This document shows, piece by piece, positions 33,830 to 47,610 of a stretch of 64,000 nucleotides of DNA. The translations under genes and the position numbers were made by a program. Within the stretch, counting starts at the first letter, position 1; every line of letters begins with the position of its first letter. The notes below the pieces were generated by a model. The model was not told where the DNA came from and did no database searches. It saw only the letters and a list, made by a program, of their open reading frames with translations. The DNA lies in NCBI GenBank assembly GCA_016859345.1, contig CM029116.1:3988643-4052642 (forward strand), read 5' to 3'. The stretch comes from Istiophorus platypterus. Its lineage: Eukaryota; Chordata; Actinopteri; Istiophoriformes; Istiophoridae.

Positions 33830-35983
33830 TGCTGTTAATTTATAGAAAACTTTTTTTTTTTTTTGGTAAAAACTCTTATCATACTCTTGTCATATATTTC
33901 GATTATCTGTCTATTCATGAATCGCCAATCAGGCTAAAAGTAAAGGAAATTGCACAAATACTGAATATGCTAATGCTCATCAAATTTCAAAAGGTAGAAA
34001 AAGTTGAATTGAAACAAGTTATTTCTGTAGTCAATTTGAAATTATATTGAATAAGTGTCTTAATAGATCATTATAACTAATACACAAGTTAATACAGTGA
34101 CATAAAGCCAATGAAAAAGGTTACTCCTGTTTTCTTGGACAAAAAACAATACAGAATTACATGTAAATTGTCGTGCAGGTTTGTGTAAGCAAGCCGCCAT
34201 TTGGCCATCTGTCTCCCTGCCTGCCACAGGCCTACTGCCAAGGGCGCCACCGCCTCTCCGCCCCGCCCCACCCCTCCGCTCCTCCTCCCTTCCCTCACCC
34301 TTACACCAGCCGCCAGCACCGGCTGGGAGCCAGGCAGCTCGAGACCTACAACTATATCACTGCCCAAACAGGATGGTGGAGGCGGAGACGAGAACAAGAA
34401 GTCTTGCGAAAGCTACTGCTAAAGAAAATTTTTTTTTCACTAAATGGCCTTTAAAGTCTTGAAGTCAAAGAAATAAAACCATTATCTAGGAGTGGTGAGT
34501 TGGTGTGGGGTAAGGAGACTGACTAATTGACTGACAAGAGGATTCATGCTGTATCATCCATTCTTATGACTGTAGAAAATTCAGGAAACCTTGTATTTAG
34601 ATTCAGAGGGACTCTTGGACTGTTAACCAAGGTAAAGAAGGATCAGTGGTTTGAGAAACAGATTGATGGATTCGCTTTTCCCCCTCAGTGTCAGAGGTTG
34701 ATGAGATCATACAGAAAAGTTGTGTGGAGACAGTCCCATGAGCTGGAGGATCTGGACTTAGGTACCAAGTGCCTCATGGAACCCGTATGGGGGTCTCAAA
34801 GCAAACTGAGTGAATCCTGGTGACCCTGATCACTGACCCCCCATCTGTCGAATCGGGGGAAAAAAATGAAAGAATTGTTTCCATATGAGGATGATTTGAA
34901 CTGAAGTGCCTGGGTTTTCTTCCACTGATTTTTGTTTTTTGTGTGTGTGTGTGGGTGTATAAACTTAGAAATTTTCCTGTAAAGTGGATCAAATCACAGT
35001 GGGATATCCTTCCAGACAAAAGCCAAATCTCCACTCACTCATCCATCTCTCATGCTGTCACGTCTACCACGTCGTACCCCCCCCCCAAAAGCATTCATCC
35101 CATTCCAATCCCTACATGTCTATTTGCTAAATGCTGCTCTATCCTCTCATTTAAATCTCCTGTTGCCCAGATCCCATTTACAGTATGACACGGCCACCTC
35201 TGCTGCCACCCAGTGGAAAGATGGAGTGCAAAAATATTGGAGGAAAAAGCTGCTGCCGTTAAAAGCAAAGACAAGAAGCACGTTCGGAGTCATCGGGGTA
35301 ATTTTTGCTTAGGTCCAATGAAATCTTACTCTTATAAAAAGGATCTGAGTAAAATGATCTGTTCTGATCCAGGTGACTTAGTAAATGCATTAGATCTGAC
35401 AGGTATCAAGTTCATTCCTGTAGAAACATGGTGCTGTTTTTCCTGCAATGAAAAAATACCACAAAAAGCCTATGGAGAAAAACATCCTGATCTCCGCAAC
35501 TTCAGCCGTACGACTAAAATGATCTTTTTCATCGGTTAATTAGCACTAAAGCAAAAGCTGGAGAGAGCCTGTTGCACAAATATGCAGATTTGTTGCTCAG
35601 TGTCAAAAGGACCCTGCAGCAAACTGCCTCAGGAGCCATGAGCTGAGCTGATGGCTGATCTCAGATCAGCTCCTCCCTGCCACTGCTATGTAGAAACACG
35701 CTTGGCGTTACCTGGAGACAGGAGGCTTGAGCTTCCGAGAACCAGAGACCTGCAATGGGGTGATGTGCTGACTTGTCACAAAAAAGGGTGTGGCCACTGT
35801 GTTAATTCATCTCCTTCGGTCGATCCTGCTGGTGAACTGTCAATGATGATTAAAATCAAACTGCATCTCACATGCCTGTACTCTGTTGTACAATCTTCAG
35901 TCCTTTCAATAACTGTATAGCTTTAACATGACTGCAGAAAAGAACCACATACCTAAGGGGACATTGTCACAAACAAAAAATAC
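33830..35983. other. Convergent intergenic region between gipr and the THAP gene
   Basis: About 2.1 kb lying between two 3' ends. A C-rich stretch at 34225-34330 gives proline-rich shadow ORFs. A CTCF-like motif on the minus strand lies at 35203-35216 (CCACTGGGTGGCAG). No gene is recognised. Confidence 0.45.
35203..35216 (-). promoter_or_regulatory. CTCF-like motif (minus)
   Basis: One mismatch from the core consensus. It is oriented toward gipr and is convergent with the plus-strand motif at 22709-22722. Confidence 0.4.
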
Positions 35984-35989
35984 TTTAAT
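35984..35989 (-). other. Polyadenylation signal of the THAP gene
   Basis: ATTAAA on the minus strand, about 305 bp beyond the stop codon at 36295-36297. Confidence 0.4.
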
Positions 35990-36294
35990 ACATCAAAACA
36001 AAAGCTAATTGGAGGAAAGTAGAGGCAAAACCCATATAAAACACATTCAACGTTGTCCCAAATTACTCATCCATATTTGTGCAAAGCTTACAGCAGATCC
36101 AACACCGCGTTGTCCACATTTCATACACAGACCTCTTTTAGTTTAGAGAGAACTAAGAAAAACAAAAACAAAAACAAAACCCAAACAATTAGGTAGCATT
36201 TTGTTTTCAACAGCATTTGGCCATGTCACTCAATTCTTGGCACGACGGGCAGCAGAAAGGCTCTACAGATGGGAAGTCCATGGTCGGCTGGGCC

Positions 36295-39200
36295 TCACAG
36301 CTTCTCCTCCGTGTCATTCAGCGGCGCATACAGGTAAGCAGCGTCATCCTCCTCATAGATGATGGCCACGGTCTCACCGGCGTCTGACACTGCTGCGCTG
36401 GTCTGTATGTAAGCCTAAAGAAAAGTTGAAAAGTGAATGCACTGTTTTCGTCGTCCTTGCATGACGTTATACTTCACAGCACTGATTAATAGGGAATTCC
36501 ATAACCCCCGCTGAAGTAGCAGAGAACACCTACAGCCAAAGGAACGCGAGAACAGCAAGTAGGAGGTTTTTGGCTTTTGTTTTTTTTTTAAAATAACTCC
36601 GGACTTAACCCTTGTCAGTACCCGCTCGAGCAGCTGGAGTCGCTCCTCGTTCAGCAGGTTGCTTTGCCTCAGTAGGCTGACCGTGTTCTCCAGACCCAGC
36701 AGCTTCTCCAGGTGTCGGCGGTGTCGCTGCTGCAGCACCTTCACCTTCTTCTGCAGCTCCACCACGATCGTCTCCAGTTGCTCCTTACTCAAACTGTTCT
36801 TATGGTAACTAGGAAAAAATGTAAAGAGACTGTAAAGACTGTAGCGTGAGGAAATAATAAAAAGAAAAGCGTGACCGCCAACGTTCTCTGTAGTAATAAT
36901 TTAAATCGCCTTTACATCTCAAGATTTACTCCTTGTCTCTTTGCTGCGTCTTTTTGTAGATTGGCATCTAAGACTGCAAACTTGACCCGGTTCCCCTTTT
37001 TAACCGCAAATCGTTTGGCCAGCATGATTTACTCAATGAAAAAACATTCTGGTTGAAACTTTATGAATTTTTCCCTGAATGAAAATACAGATGTACCCTT
37101 GAAACTGAGAGCCAGTACTCACCAGTGCTCCTCCAGCTGGTGATCCTGCTGCTCTGTGCCATCCTCCTCTGACTTGCCATCGTCTCCCTCTTCCCCATCT
37201 GCGTCCAGTCCCTCCACAGTGAGGACCAGAGATTTGTGGGAAGGCGGCACATGTTTGGACACTATGGGCAGGGTGGATGTGATGGGCTTCGAGCTCAGGG
37301 CGGATGACAGCACTGTATCCTGGGAGAAGGTGAACTGGGCTGAGGCCTCGTTGGGGAGAACATTTGGTATCGTCTCAAAGTAGGCGATGACTTGAGTTTC
37401 ATGGCCTCCTTGGGCATCTAAGAGCCCTTCTGTGGCACAAGTCACATCTTGGGCGCCGAGAGAGGCCACGCCCTCATCCATGCAGCCCAGTGTGGGGTCA
37501 GTCAGGACCAGCCCATGGCCCTGAGTTAGGATGGCGGCAGCGATTCCATTCACAAGCTCCTGCTGCCCTTCACCAGCAGGGCATTCAGACATCACCACCA
37601 CCTCTGTGTTCTCTCCACCGCTGCTCAGATCATCCACCGTCTGGAGTAGAGTCAAGGGGAAATTTGCTGCCGTTTCAAATCCGTCCACGGACGCTAGCAT
37701 GTTCAGGTCTGTGTGGAGAGAACAGTCAGACTCTCCGACATCGCTCGACTCCGCCAGGCTGGTTTCACCCTGCTGCGATGGGTCCACAGTGATCTCGTAC
37801 AGGTGCACTGTGTGAAAAGTGCTCTCCATCTCCGCAGCATCCACAATTGCTGTCTGGTCATCCAACCCCGTTACGCTTTGATCGCTGTTTGCTCGAAGCC
37901 GTTTCGGCTTCTTTTCGCTTTGATCTGGTGCTTTCCGTTTCTAGAAAGAAGCAGAAATGTGCGTTTATCCAAGGCAACATGTGAGTGTTTGTTGAAAGCG
38001 CAACACTTTCCTACTGACATAAAAAATCTCATCAGAATATGCCAAAGTGTTTTGAGTCTTTGTATTATGCAAATAATCAATTTAATAAATACATGCGAAT
38101 ATATTTTTAGGTGCAAAGTTATTTTAAAAAACAAAAAGTTCAACAGGTGTTTCCATGAAAAACATTCCTGCTACCCTGACTCATTTCCCAGTTTATCTCA
38201 AATACTTTTAGCTCACTCTCCTTAAATTAATCAAAAACTTTCCAAAAACACATTTAATTACTGTATTTTAAATTCCATGTTTCATAAAACTGCAAAAACT
38301 TGATCAGAGAGGTGTTTGCTGAAGATGTAAACACAATTTTTTGTTCCTGATAGTATTCTCTGGTCTAAAGGAAAATAAGCTGGTAAAGAAAATTGTATTC
38401 ATGTGGTACAAGTCTTAAAGTTCACATTCAAGTTTCCTTAAAAAAAAAAATCATGTAAACCAACTTCTTCATGACTTCAAAATAATGGCAATTTAATTAC
38501 TTGCTCAATAATGTACAGCACTAAAATTTCAGAATAAGGTTGTGTCAGGTTTCTTTTGGTTTTACCTCAGCCTCCTTGAAGACCGTGGGTACAGCGTCGC
38601 TCTCAAGGTAACGGATCCCCCATCGCACCCTGAAGCACGAGGGCGCAAAATGCTCGTGGCAGACATACTGATGTCGAGAGGGAGTCCAGTTCTCGCGTCC
38701 CATGTTTCTCAGCCACTGCTTCAGCCGGGCTGGCTCCTGTAGAGGGAACCTGAAATACAGCAAAGATGATCAAATGGGAGGTCACATGTGGGCCCCTTCT
38801 AGTGAAATATTGTCTTGTGTTTTATATCAAGTATAGATGAGGAAAATGCACGATGAAATCTGATTTATACCGTGCTTGCTCAACCAAACAATTTGACAAT
38901 GAAGTCAACATCTAGAATTTAAGAAAAAAAAAAAGCAGCTTTCCTTAAAGTGGAAATCTGAGCTTTAAAACCAATGCTGCAGTAAGGTAACTGACTCTGC
39001 AGACTCATCACATTTGACACTATAGTACTGAGCATAATGAAACCCAACCCTGTTAGTTTTTAAGGCGTTGGTGGTGTTGCTTGATTACATATGTGCTAGG
39101 AAATGTTTCTAGTGTTTTTTGTGAGGTAGAGAGGAAAGCTACAAGGGCCTTTGAGGTGATACTGCCAAATTAGAGAGATGTAGAATGTAGATTCAACTGT

Positions 39201-39926
39201 ATGATCATTATGGAGGCTGTGGTTTATGTTGCCGTTGAACTGTGTTGCAATATACAGAGGTGTTTCTGTTGTTTAGCTTTCCCTCATTGATAATACATTT
39301 GAGGGATAAAAATAATAGAAAAAAAAAACCCAGCCGCCTCCAAACTGACTCAAGGATGAATCACCACCTGTCAAACAATTTTAATAAAAACCAATTGTAA
39401 TCTTAAAGGTTGGATTTACTACAGGGCTGTGTTACATTAGACTGCGTTGGTTTTAGCTGGGTGTATTTTGATAAACTGCCAACTGAGAGCACATCTTTAG
39501 GTGAACACGCCTGTCAATAAAAAAAAAAAAAAACCCTAAGCCTCCGACTGGTGATTCAATCAGGACTCGGACTTCTTCTTCCTCAAATGATCAAAAACAA
39601 CACAGACACAAATTTGACAAGTCATCACAAAGCGTCGAAGAACACGTCAATACTCCGTGACTACGGTGATTCATTTCTTCATTTCAGTCTGAGAAAAACA
39701 TTTTACACAAAAAAAACCCACCGAAGCCGTTGTGAGAGCCTGTTCCTTAAAGTTAGATGACACTTCTAGCAGCAGCGCCTGAGCGGCCAACTTAGCTAGC
39801 TACAAACACTTACTCAAAACTAGTAACGCACACACAAACACGTGCTACTTACTTGTAGAAGCTTTTCCTTTCGTTGCCGCTCCCGGACTCATTCTTACAG
39901 CTCGGGACCGAACAGTATTTCGGCAT
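36295..39926 (-). CDS. THAP zinc-finger protein, THAP8/THAP5-like, 5 exons
   Basis: Exons (minus strand, 5' to 3'): 39853-39926, 38566-38749, 37123-37940, 36622-36808, 36295-36414. Phases agree and give 460 residues. Residues 1-82 form a THAP C2CH DNA-binding domain: C5, C10, C55, H58, with invariant P27, W37, F59 and the closing AVPTVF (77-82). A basic stretch (about 87-105, KRK...KKPKRLR) looks like a nuclear localisation signal. An acidic, Ser/Thr-rich middle encoded by exon 3 follows. EHCY, formed across the exon 3/4 junction, fits the HCF-1-binding motif [DE]HxY. A leucine-rich coiled coil (about 365-421) comes next, then an acidic C terminus. This order matches THAP5, THAP7 and THAP8. 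The N-terminal MPKYC and RWGxRYL...DAVP pattern, and a 19q13-like neighbourhood, favour THAP8. It should act as a nuclear transcription regulator. The gene is intact. Confidence 0.85.
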
Positions 39927-40282
39927 CGCAGGTCGGCGTCTCCGCGTCCAACCAGGTTCACAACAAGGTGAAACCTCCTGTTGAAACTCGTGCTGTGTTG
40001 TCAACGCGTGGCGCATAGTCTGACGAGCCACGATCAGCTGTTCGAGCCCGTGACGACAAACGGACGCGACTAACAGAGCAGCTTCCGCGTCGAACTCCGA
40101 GTAATAAAATAAAATAAAAATTAAGTACTTTTTTTTTTTTTTAATAGTGTTTTTCATTGGTAGTCGAAACCGCCCGCAAATAATAATGTGTCAGAAAAGA
40201 AGAAAAACGGTTAAGACACATCCTTGATTGACATAAAGAAAGATACCAACTTGTTTCTAAAATCACAGGACTGGATTTTTTT
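39927..40282. other. THAP promoter and ppp5c 3' end spacer
   Basis: A moderately CpG-rich 130-bp stretch (about 39870-40100) sits over and upstream of the THAP start codon and is the likely TATA-less promoter. The distance to the probable ppp5c polyadenylation site is only about 0.35 kb. Confidence 0.4.
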
Positions 40283-40288
40283 TTTATT
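40283..40288 (-). other. Possible polyadenylation signal of ppp5c
   Basis: AATAAA on the minus strand. It is the first canonical signal downstream of the ppp5c stop codon, giving a 3' UTR of about 1.2 kb (40260-41451). Confidence 0.4.
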
Positions 40289-41451
40289 ATTCAATAATTT
40301 TCTCCAAACATTACACGGAATCTTTAAATGATACAGTATATATACATACACATCAGTGTATTTTTCTTTATCTAAAAAGTTGAGGGCCATTGGACAATGC
40401 AGCTGTGCGTTTCAAGACAGGATTGCATTTTTTGGACGTTTGTGTACTGTAGACATCCACGTAAAGGAAAGGTTGGGGAGGGGGGTAAGTCGCCAGTAAT
40501 CGAGTGCCATCAGTGTTTGCCTTACACCAAAGCTAGTTTGGAGAGCACTGTGCGGGAGCTGCCGGGTGAGTGGCACAATGACGGTCGGGGATGAAAACAT
40601 GGAGAGCAGCAGTATCTTCCTCAGGGGGAAGCAGTGCGGCAGTGCAAAATAAACATTACCAGCTACGTGACTGAACCAGCTAAATACACCACTATTGGCA
40701 AACAGCACCTTTAAGAGTGTACCCGGAGACAATCCATCTCTGTTTTTCACTTTTTTTCCTTTTCTTTTTTTTTTTTTGGACTGGGATCATACTTAATCAT
40801 AATCATTTTTGTATTCCTGTAAAATAAAAAATAAAAATTTGACTGACATACTGTGGATGGTTTTAAGGAACACTGATAGACATGCTGCTCTTAACCCGGC
40901 TTACAATTGCTCTAAGCTGTGTACACAGGCCAACAGTACAATGCTAGGTTTCAGAGTCACAAGTTGGCCCTTGTAAAAACTGAACAATCATTTTTCATCA
41001 CAGATCTTTGGTACATACCATCTATTTTGATCCCATCTGCTGAGTATATCAAATGTTTAAAAACCAAGCAGCTTCAAGGAGACTTGTCTGAAATTCTGAT
41101 GATTGGTTTCTTTACCCCAAGTCATTGAACACATGAGTGGGCAAATGGACGATGGAAATGTTTTATGTTTTGTTTTTTTTGTTTTTGTTTTTTTACCCAG
41201 GTTTGAAACTGATAACATGAAAGGACACGCCCAGTCCTGGTCCGGGCCGGTCTGGTCTAAGCGATCTCTTCCCATCTGAACTACACCACGTGTTTTTCTG
41301 CGTACAACTAGCGGAAGTTTGTCCGGGAGAGGGATCCCTTAGGCTAAGCATGGTTGGGAGCGTGTCCGAGCACTGGAAGGAGTGAGGTGGGCGGGATAGT
41401 TTCGGGTCAGATGGGAGGTCATCAGTGTCACAGACAAATTCAGCGTTGCCT

Positions 41452-44400
41452 CTACATCATCCCCAACTGCATTAGCGTGTTGGCATATGCCATGGGCTTG
41501 ACATTCGGATGAGGCTGTAATGGAAAAAGGAGAGGGAGAAAAACATCAGATGACACTTCATCATGATTTTATTTTATTTTTTTTTTTTTTTAAAAGAGAT
41601 TTGCTGGCTGGGCTGCCAAATTAAGTCACTGTCTTAGCCTGTTGGAAAGCTAACTTCCCCAACTAGAAGTCAGACTTGTGTTTTTAGAAATTATTTTAGT
41701 TGTTTTGTCTTCAACCCAGTTTTAGTTTACTGCATAACAAAAATAGCTCTGTGGTTATGCATAATTACAATCGGAAATTTCAGTAAATAATTTAACTTTT
41801 AGACTTATTTTACCTCTAAAAGAACAGTTTAGACAATCTGGTAGAATGTGGATAGAGCTGAACCCATGTTTCAAGTCTGTGTAATCAAGCTCTTGAGTAA
41901 ATTATTACCCCAACCAGTAGACATAATGACAAAGATTGATGAAATCAGGATCGATCCTAGTACAAAAAGAGTCTTTAAATTAGAAACCCCCAATTCCAAA
42001 ACATGGGGTTCATTGTTATTAATGACAGCATTTATGAAATCAATTATATGATTATTACACTTAAGAGTACAGGATACTGACCACAGCAGTGAACTGGTGA
42101 AATTCTGGCTTGAGGTCTGATGCCCTGAGGTGGATATACGCTCCTTTGTTTCCCATCTGATCACTGGGGGGGGCAGAACAGAACTCACAACAGTTAAAAT
42201 GGAAAGCCACAGTAGTAGGTGACTCAGCACTGTCACATTAGCCAGCATGATTACGTACCAGTAGTTGGGTGCTGAGAACACGGTGATGCACTTCCCTGAG
42301 TGGGTGACCTCGTAGCCCTCAGCCTTGACCTCATGACTACGCACAATGAAGTCCAGCTTGTTCTGTTCCAGGAAACGCTCAGTCACGTCAGGCCCAAACT
42401 GACAGCTCACTCCTCGCTTGCTGATCGACCGGCCATTCTGCAGGAGGGAGGGAGGGAGGGAGGAGAGTGAAGTGGTCAAACCAATTCTTAACCCAAGATA
42501 GAGGTGGGCTCAGTGTTTCTGACATAAAAGGATGGAATCTCAGATCAAACAGACAAAATGAGGAGGGTGGGAACTCACCTGAGGCTGTGGATCCGACCAG
42601 AGGAGGTCACACATTGGACCTGTGAAAAAGCGGGGGAAGGTGTTGAAATGCACCCTTTTTCCATTCGAGTGTTTATTTCCTGGAGTCCATTTTAACATTG
42701 ATGTTGCATTTGGACTCCTGAGTCCTACCTGAGTCTGGAGGCTGTCTGTTCCTGTCAATCTTCCTTAGGTCCTCCAATGTGACGCCATCTTCACTGAACA
42801 GCCCCCCATGCATAACCTGAGATTGAGAATATTGTTAGGACTGTGTGAGCAACCTTTAAAAACATCAAACCACTGTAGCTTGGAAAAAAAATCATTAACA
42901 ACAACAGCAGCAGTCAATAATTCAGGTAAATTACGGCTGTTTGTCCATTATACAAAAAGTAAACTAAACTGACTTCAGTAACAGTGATATGATAGTGACA
43001 TGATATTTAAAGATATTAAAATAATCTATCGCAAGTTGCATTGCCTGGCTACGGTCTCATGAAGGAAGCATACACTTAAACACATTGTTTGTAAATGAAG
43101 ACAGCCTCTCCGAGTCTATCATTTCCATCTGTTTTCCTCCACTCTATAATGCATTTGTACTTATTCATATAATAAGACTAAACCTGAGGTTCTAGTTTAT
43201 TCCAAAATCCTTTCTTAAAAATAGCACTCGTCCATCTAGCCACAGTATGTTGGTAGCAATCAGAGTCTGGGCTTGGGCCCTGTTCTTCAAATGTGGCCTA
43301 ACTAATTCAGGCCAACATGCTGTTATCAGGCTAAAAATAATCTTGTTTACTCTCATCCAGCTAATTTTTCTGGAGGTTGGATTTGTTAATCCTGGATAAA
43401 GTTATGTTGTGTTCCACAAATGGTCTCCACAATTTCGTCACTGTCAAATTAGATATTACCAATAAACATGCAAGAGATAAAATGAGTCCTTTATAAAATC
43501 TCTTTTAAAAAAAGCTTTAATTGTACTTAAAACTTTTCAGCAAAGAGACGTTAAGTTCACATTGCCATCACTTACCAGGACTTTGTTGTTGATACACTGA
43601 GCAAGAGGCAGCCACTGGAAGACCTCGCTGAACAGCTGGAACATCTGGGCTGTGTACTTGGCTTTGACCTCCCCTTCAAATCCATACATCTGGTTCATAT
43701 TATCCGTCTCATGGTTACCTGCAGGTATAATCCCTTTTATTGTATACTGTATAATCCTTTTGAGACGACCTTATAAGTCAATACAAAGTCTGTAATTTAA
43801 CATCTGAAACTAAACGACATGTCTACACAAAAATGTGGAAAAATAAATAAATTTTTAAGTAAAGTAAATGTGTGGATTGTGTTTTGAACTTTACCACAGC
43901 ACATGCATAGTAAGTGTGACACATTAGTTCGACATGTGCAGCAAACATCTGCAGATACTACGCAGGCTTCTGCAGACTCACCCCTGAGCAAGTGGAAGTT
44001 GTTGGGGTAGAGCAGCTTGAAGCCAAAGAGGGTAAGAATGACCTCAACAGAGAAAGAGCCGCGATCCACAAAGTCACCATTGAACAGCTAAATTCTGTGG
44101 TTAAGCATATTGATGCACATGTTCTGGATTGGAGGCTTTTGGCTGAGAGACATAGAATAGTACAAACAAGTTGGAAACTGCAATTCATACCAATTTAGAA
44201 ACCAGCTGTGGGACCGTTTGCGAAAAAAGAAAGGATACATAAGGGTTGGTCTCTGAGGGTAAGCCGTTCAACTTGAAGATGTTGAGGAGGTCGTAGTATT
44301 GCCCATGGGTGTCACCACAAATTGTTATTTTTTCTGTCTGCGGCAAATAGAAAAACAAAGCCTTAAATCAAGCCCAAACAAAAGATTATAACTGGAAAAT

Positions 44401-47400
44401 ACTTGGTTCTGCGGGGTCAAAGGAATATAATGTGACTACTCCTCATTGTCCCGTTACAGGCTGTCCTAAGAGTTGGCAGTCAAATGAATGAAATTATATT
44501 CTACCATTGCACTCAATGTTCATGAACCAATGTAAACTCTAATTTGCTTCACAAGTGATTTTATCCAGAGTCCTCACCTCTTTTAATGTGATTTCAACAA
44601 GACTTGGTAGTTTTGATAGGACATCTTTAACTTGCACCAAAATCTGAAAGAGTACAAAAGAGTTTAATTACACGTGTGGGCAAGTTTCCCCTCGTTGAGC
44701 GTACAGTATTTTAATGTGAGCAGACAACTTTACCTGATAAGCACACTTTCTGTGAAGTTTCTTCTGGTCTTTGAACCAGTCCATCATCTCCTTCATGAAC
44801 ATCAATGTGACTTTCCCGTCTTCCAGTTTGGGGCCCACGTAGTCGTCCTCAATCGCTGCAACACAAGATTGTCTCAGTTTCAAGTGAAAAATCAAGAGGT
44901 ACGTTAAAAGCAGCAAATGGTTCACGCCAGTGTGTTTTTTCCTGTTCTTACAAGCAACATTATGTTTATGATTACAGATAGTATATATTTTTTAATATAT
45001 TTGTCCAATAACAACGGAAACATACTCATATTTTCGATGTCCAGAGAGTCAACGACAGATTTTTTGGTCTCATCGCTGGCAATGGCTCTCTCAAAAGCCT
45101 TCTGTTTCACAATCTTGTTACATTCCTGATACTTCATCCTCGCATCCTTATCATTAGGTCGAACCCTCACTACCTGTCATCAGATATAAGACATAAATCA
45201 AACACACTGGTTACTCATCAACGGCTCAAGAGGCAGACATAAGGACATTCACTTCCTGCGGCTGCAGAGAAAACAAAAGTAAAAGGTAATAAAAGTATAC
45301 CAAGGATCTAATTTATAATTATGCAAACATTTTCTCCTGGATGAGAGATAATTTGCTCTGTGAGGTACTGTAAGTGTACGACATCACACACTGTTCTTCC
45401 CTATACATTTCAGAGCGTATGGGCAACCTATAGGGCATTTATAGCTTCAGTAAGACTATAAATACATATAAATCTAGCTCCAACCTCTCACAGCTTCATG
45501 AGGATTAACTCTCATTTTCTGTTGTCATGGTGCTCACTCTGGTTTGGGCAATAAATTGCTGCAACTGTGGCTGAGCTATAGAGACCCTTTGTTGTCACAG
45601 CCCTGGTATATTTACGCCACTTGTTATGAGAATGGCACGAACAACAATAGACACCACATTAGCTGCGGTATGAGTGCCTTTACACTGGATCTAATTGGCA
45701 TCATGACTGGATTAAGGGATAATCCCTATTTTGGGCTGTTAAGGCAACACGCAGAGCCTAACTCATGGTGACAGATCGACAGATGGAACTGGAGAGCTGC
45801 TTCTTCTTTTTTTTTTTTTAAATGAAAAATCAGGGGAAAAAAATCATTTAATCATACGGCTCACATTGCTCGTATCCTGAATGTTTCAGTCAAAGGCGCA
45901 CGGCAGGTGAAGGTGTGCTGTTGCTAAAAGCCAAAGACACTGCGTTTCTTACCGTCTCATAGTCCTTAAGTGCAGCCTTGAACTTGCCCAGTGCCATGTT
46001 GGAGGTGGCGCGGCGGTAATATCCCTTGATGTAGTTTTTGTCTACCTCCAGGGCCTTCGTAGCATCCGCCAGGGCATAGCCGTAGCACTCTGTGCGTAGG
46101 TATGCCAGGCTCCGGTTACTGTAGTAGATGGCATTGGATGGATTGAGCTCCAAGGCCTCTGTGTAGTACTTGATAGCATTTTCATAGTCTTTGTCTGAAA
46201 AACAAATGTCATCTACTGGTCAGAGTTTTGTAGTTTTATAAAAGGTTCCCATAAAAATGTCACACACCCTGCAGGCAGTACAAGTTTATAGTTTATCTCC
46301 TTTATTCATTTCCTAATGAGGCAATACTGGAGCTGAACGATAATGGCTAAATAAAATCAGTGCTAACTTGGTTAGTCAACTGATTAGCTGATCATCAGAT
46401 TATCAATACATAAAAATTCAATTTAAATTATCTACTAGTCATTTTCCAAGTACAAGTAATAAAAACATTTCCTGGTAACATCATCTTGAAAAGATGTGCT
46501 TTCTTTTTTCTAATTTCATTATTAGAAAACAACTGGGTTTTTGACATTGGGACAAATGAGCTAAATGAAGAGATCACTTTACCTCACTTTCACCTCTAAA
46601 TAAAATTATACAACATCAACAATATTCTTCATTTAATACCTCAACATGAATAAAGCAATATTCTGTGTGAACACAGGCAGATTTATTCAATATCTAATCT
46701 ACAATATGGACGTGTGATGTGGCCTCTGAGAAGAGTTATCAATAATTAAGACATTGTTCCTTTCACTCTGCTGGTACAGTAAAAAGTTTAAAAAATAAAA
46801 AAATATACGTATAAGTTAATTTCAATTCAGTCCAATTTTAGCTGTATCACGATTACGAATTAATTAAATCACAGAGGACTTTTGGGCTCAAGTTATCATA
46901 TCAATAGTTTCTGTACACAATATTTCAGCTCGGGGCCAAACACGCTAACGTCAGTTTACGGACAATCCCGAAGACGTCGCTCCGGAGGAAAAGGGAAAGT
47001 TATGGGACACGGTGGATTTCATCCTTTCCAGTACCGAGCTCGCTGTAAGGAGGTGGCCGCCGTTAACCCGGCGCACCGGTGCTAAACTCCCGTATAGTCT
47101 TTTCGGTGTGAGCGGCCGTATGAGATGGAAAAACCGCGGTGGCTTAGGGGCCAACGCCACTGCCATGATACATGCCATTCTTATTCCCACTCAGCATGGC
47201 GGACAACGCCATGGCAAAGTTAAAAGCTAAATATAACATTTGCTATTGTGTACAAAACACCAGAATGTAATTTCTCACATTTCCTGGATCAAGAGGCCAT
47301 TAGTAAATTCAGGACACAGCTAATATGATAATGCAGTTATCCCAGTGATGCGCCAGTGTTTGAAATGACTTTGCAGGGCTCGTTTCTACCCGTGTGGGTG

Positions 47401-47545
47401 TACTCGACTGTACTTGCTGATCTAATTTCGTTACAATAATCTAGTTCAAATTTTTAACTGTTCATAAACTCGCATTTACCAATAGACGACAAACTAAAAC
47501 AGGTTTTCAGGTTCATTTTGCACTTTGGCATAAAAATGTGCAAAG

Positions 47546-47610
<65 letters not shown>

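Noticed and set aside
34089..34397. Pro/Arg-rich ORFs on both strands at a C-rich stretch
   Set aside because: They are open only because of the biased base composition. No conserved motif is seen.
40397..40750. Overlapping ORFs on both strands downstream of ppp5c
   Set aside because: The stretch lies in the probable ppp5c 3' UTR and may contain an old repeat. No protein family is recognised.
43270..43440. Possible DNA-transposon (MITE-like) fragment in ppp5c intron 8
   Set aside because: Some blocks (GGGCCCTGTTCTTC, TTAATCCTGGAT) look repeat-like, but no terminal inverted repeats or target-site duplication could be found.
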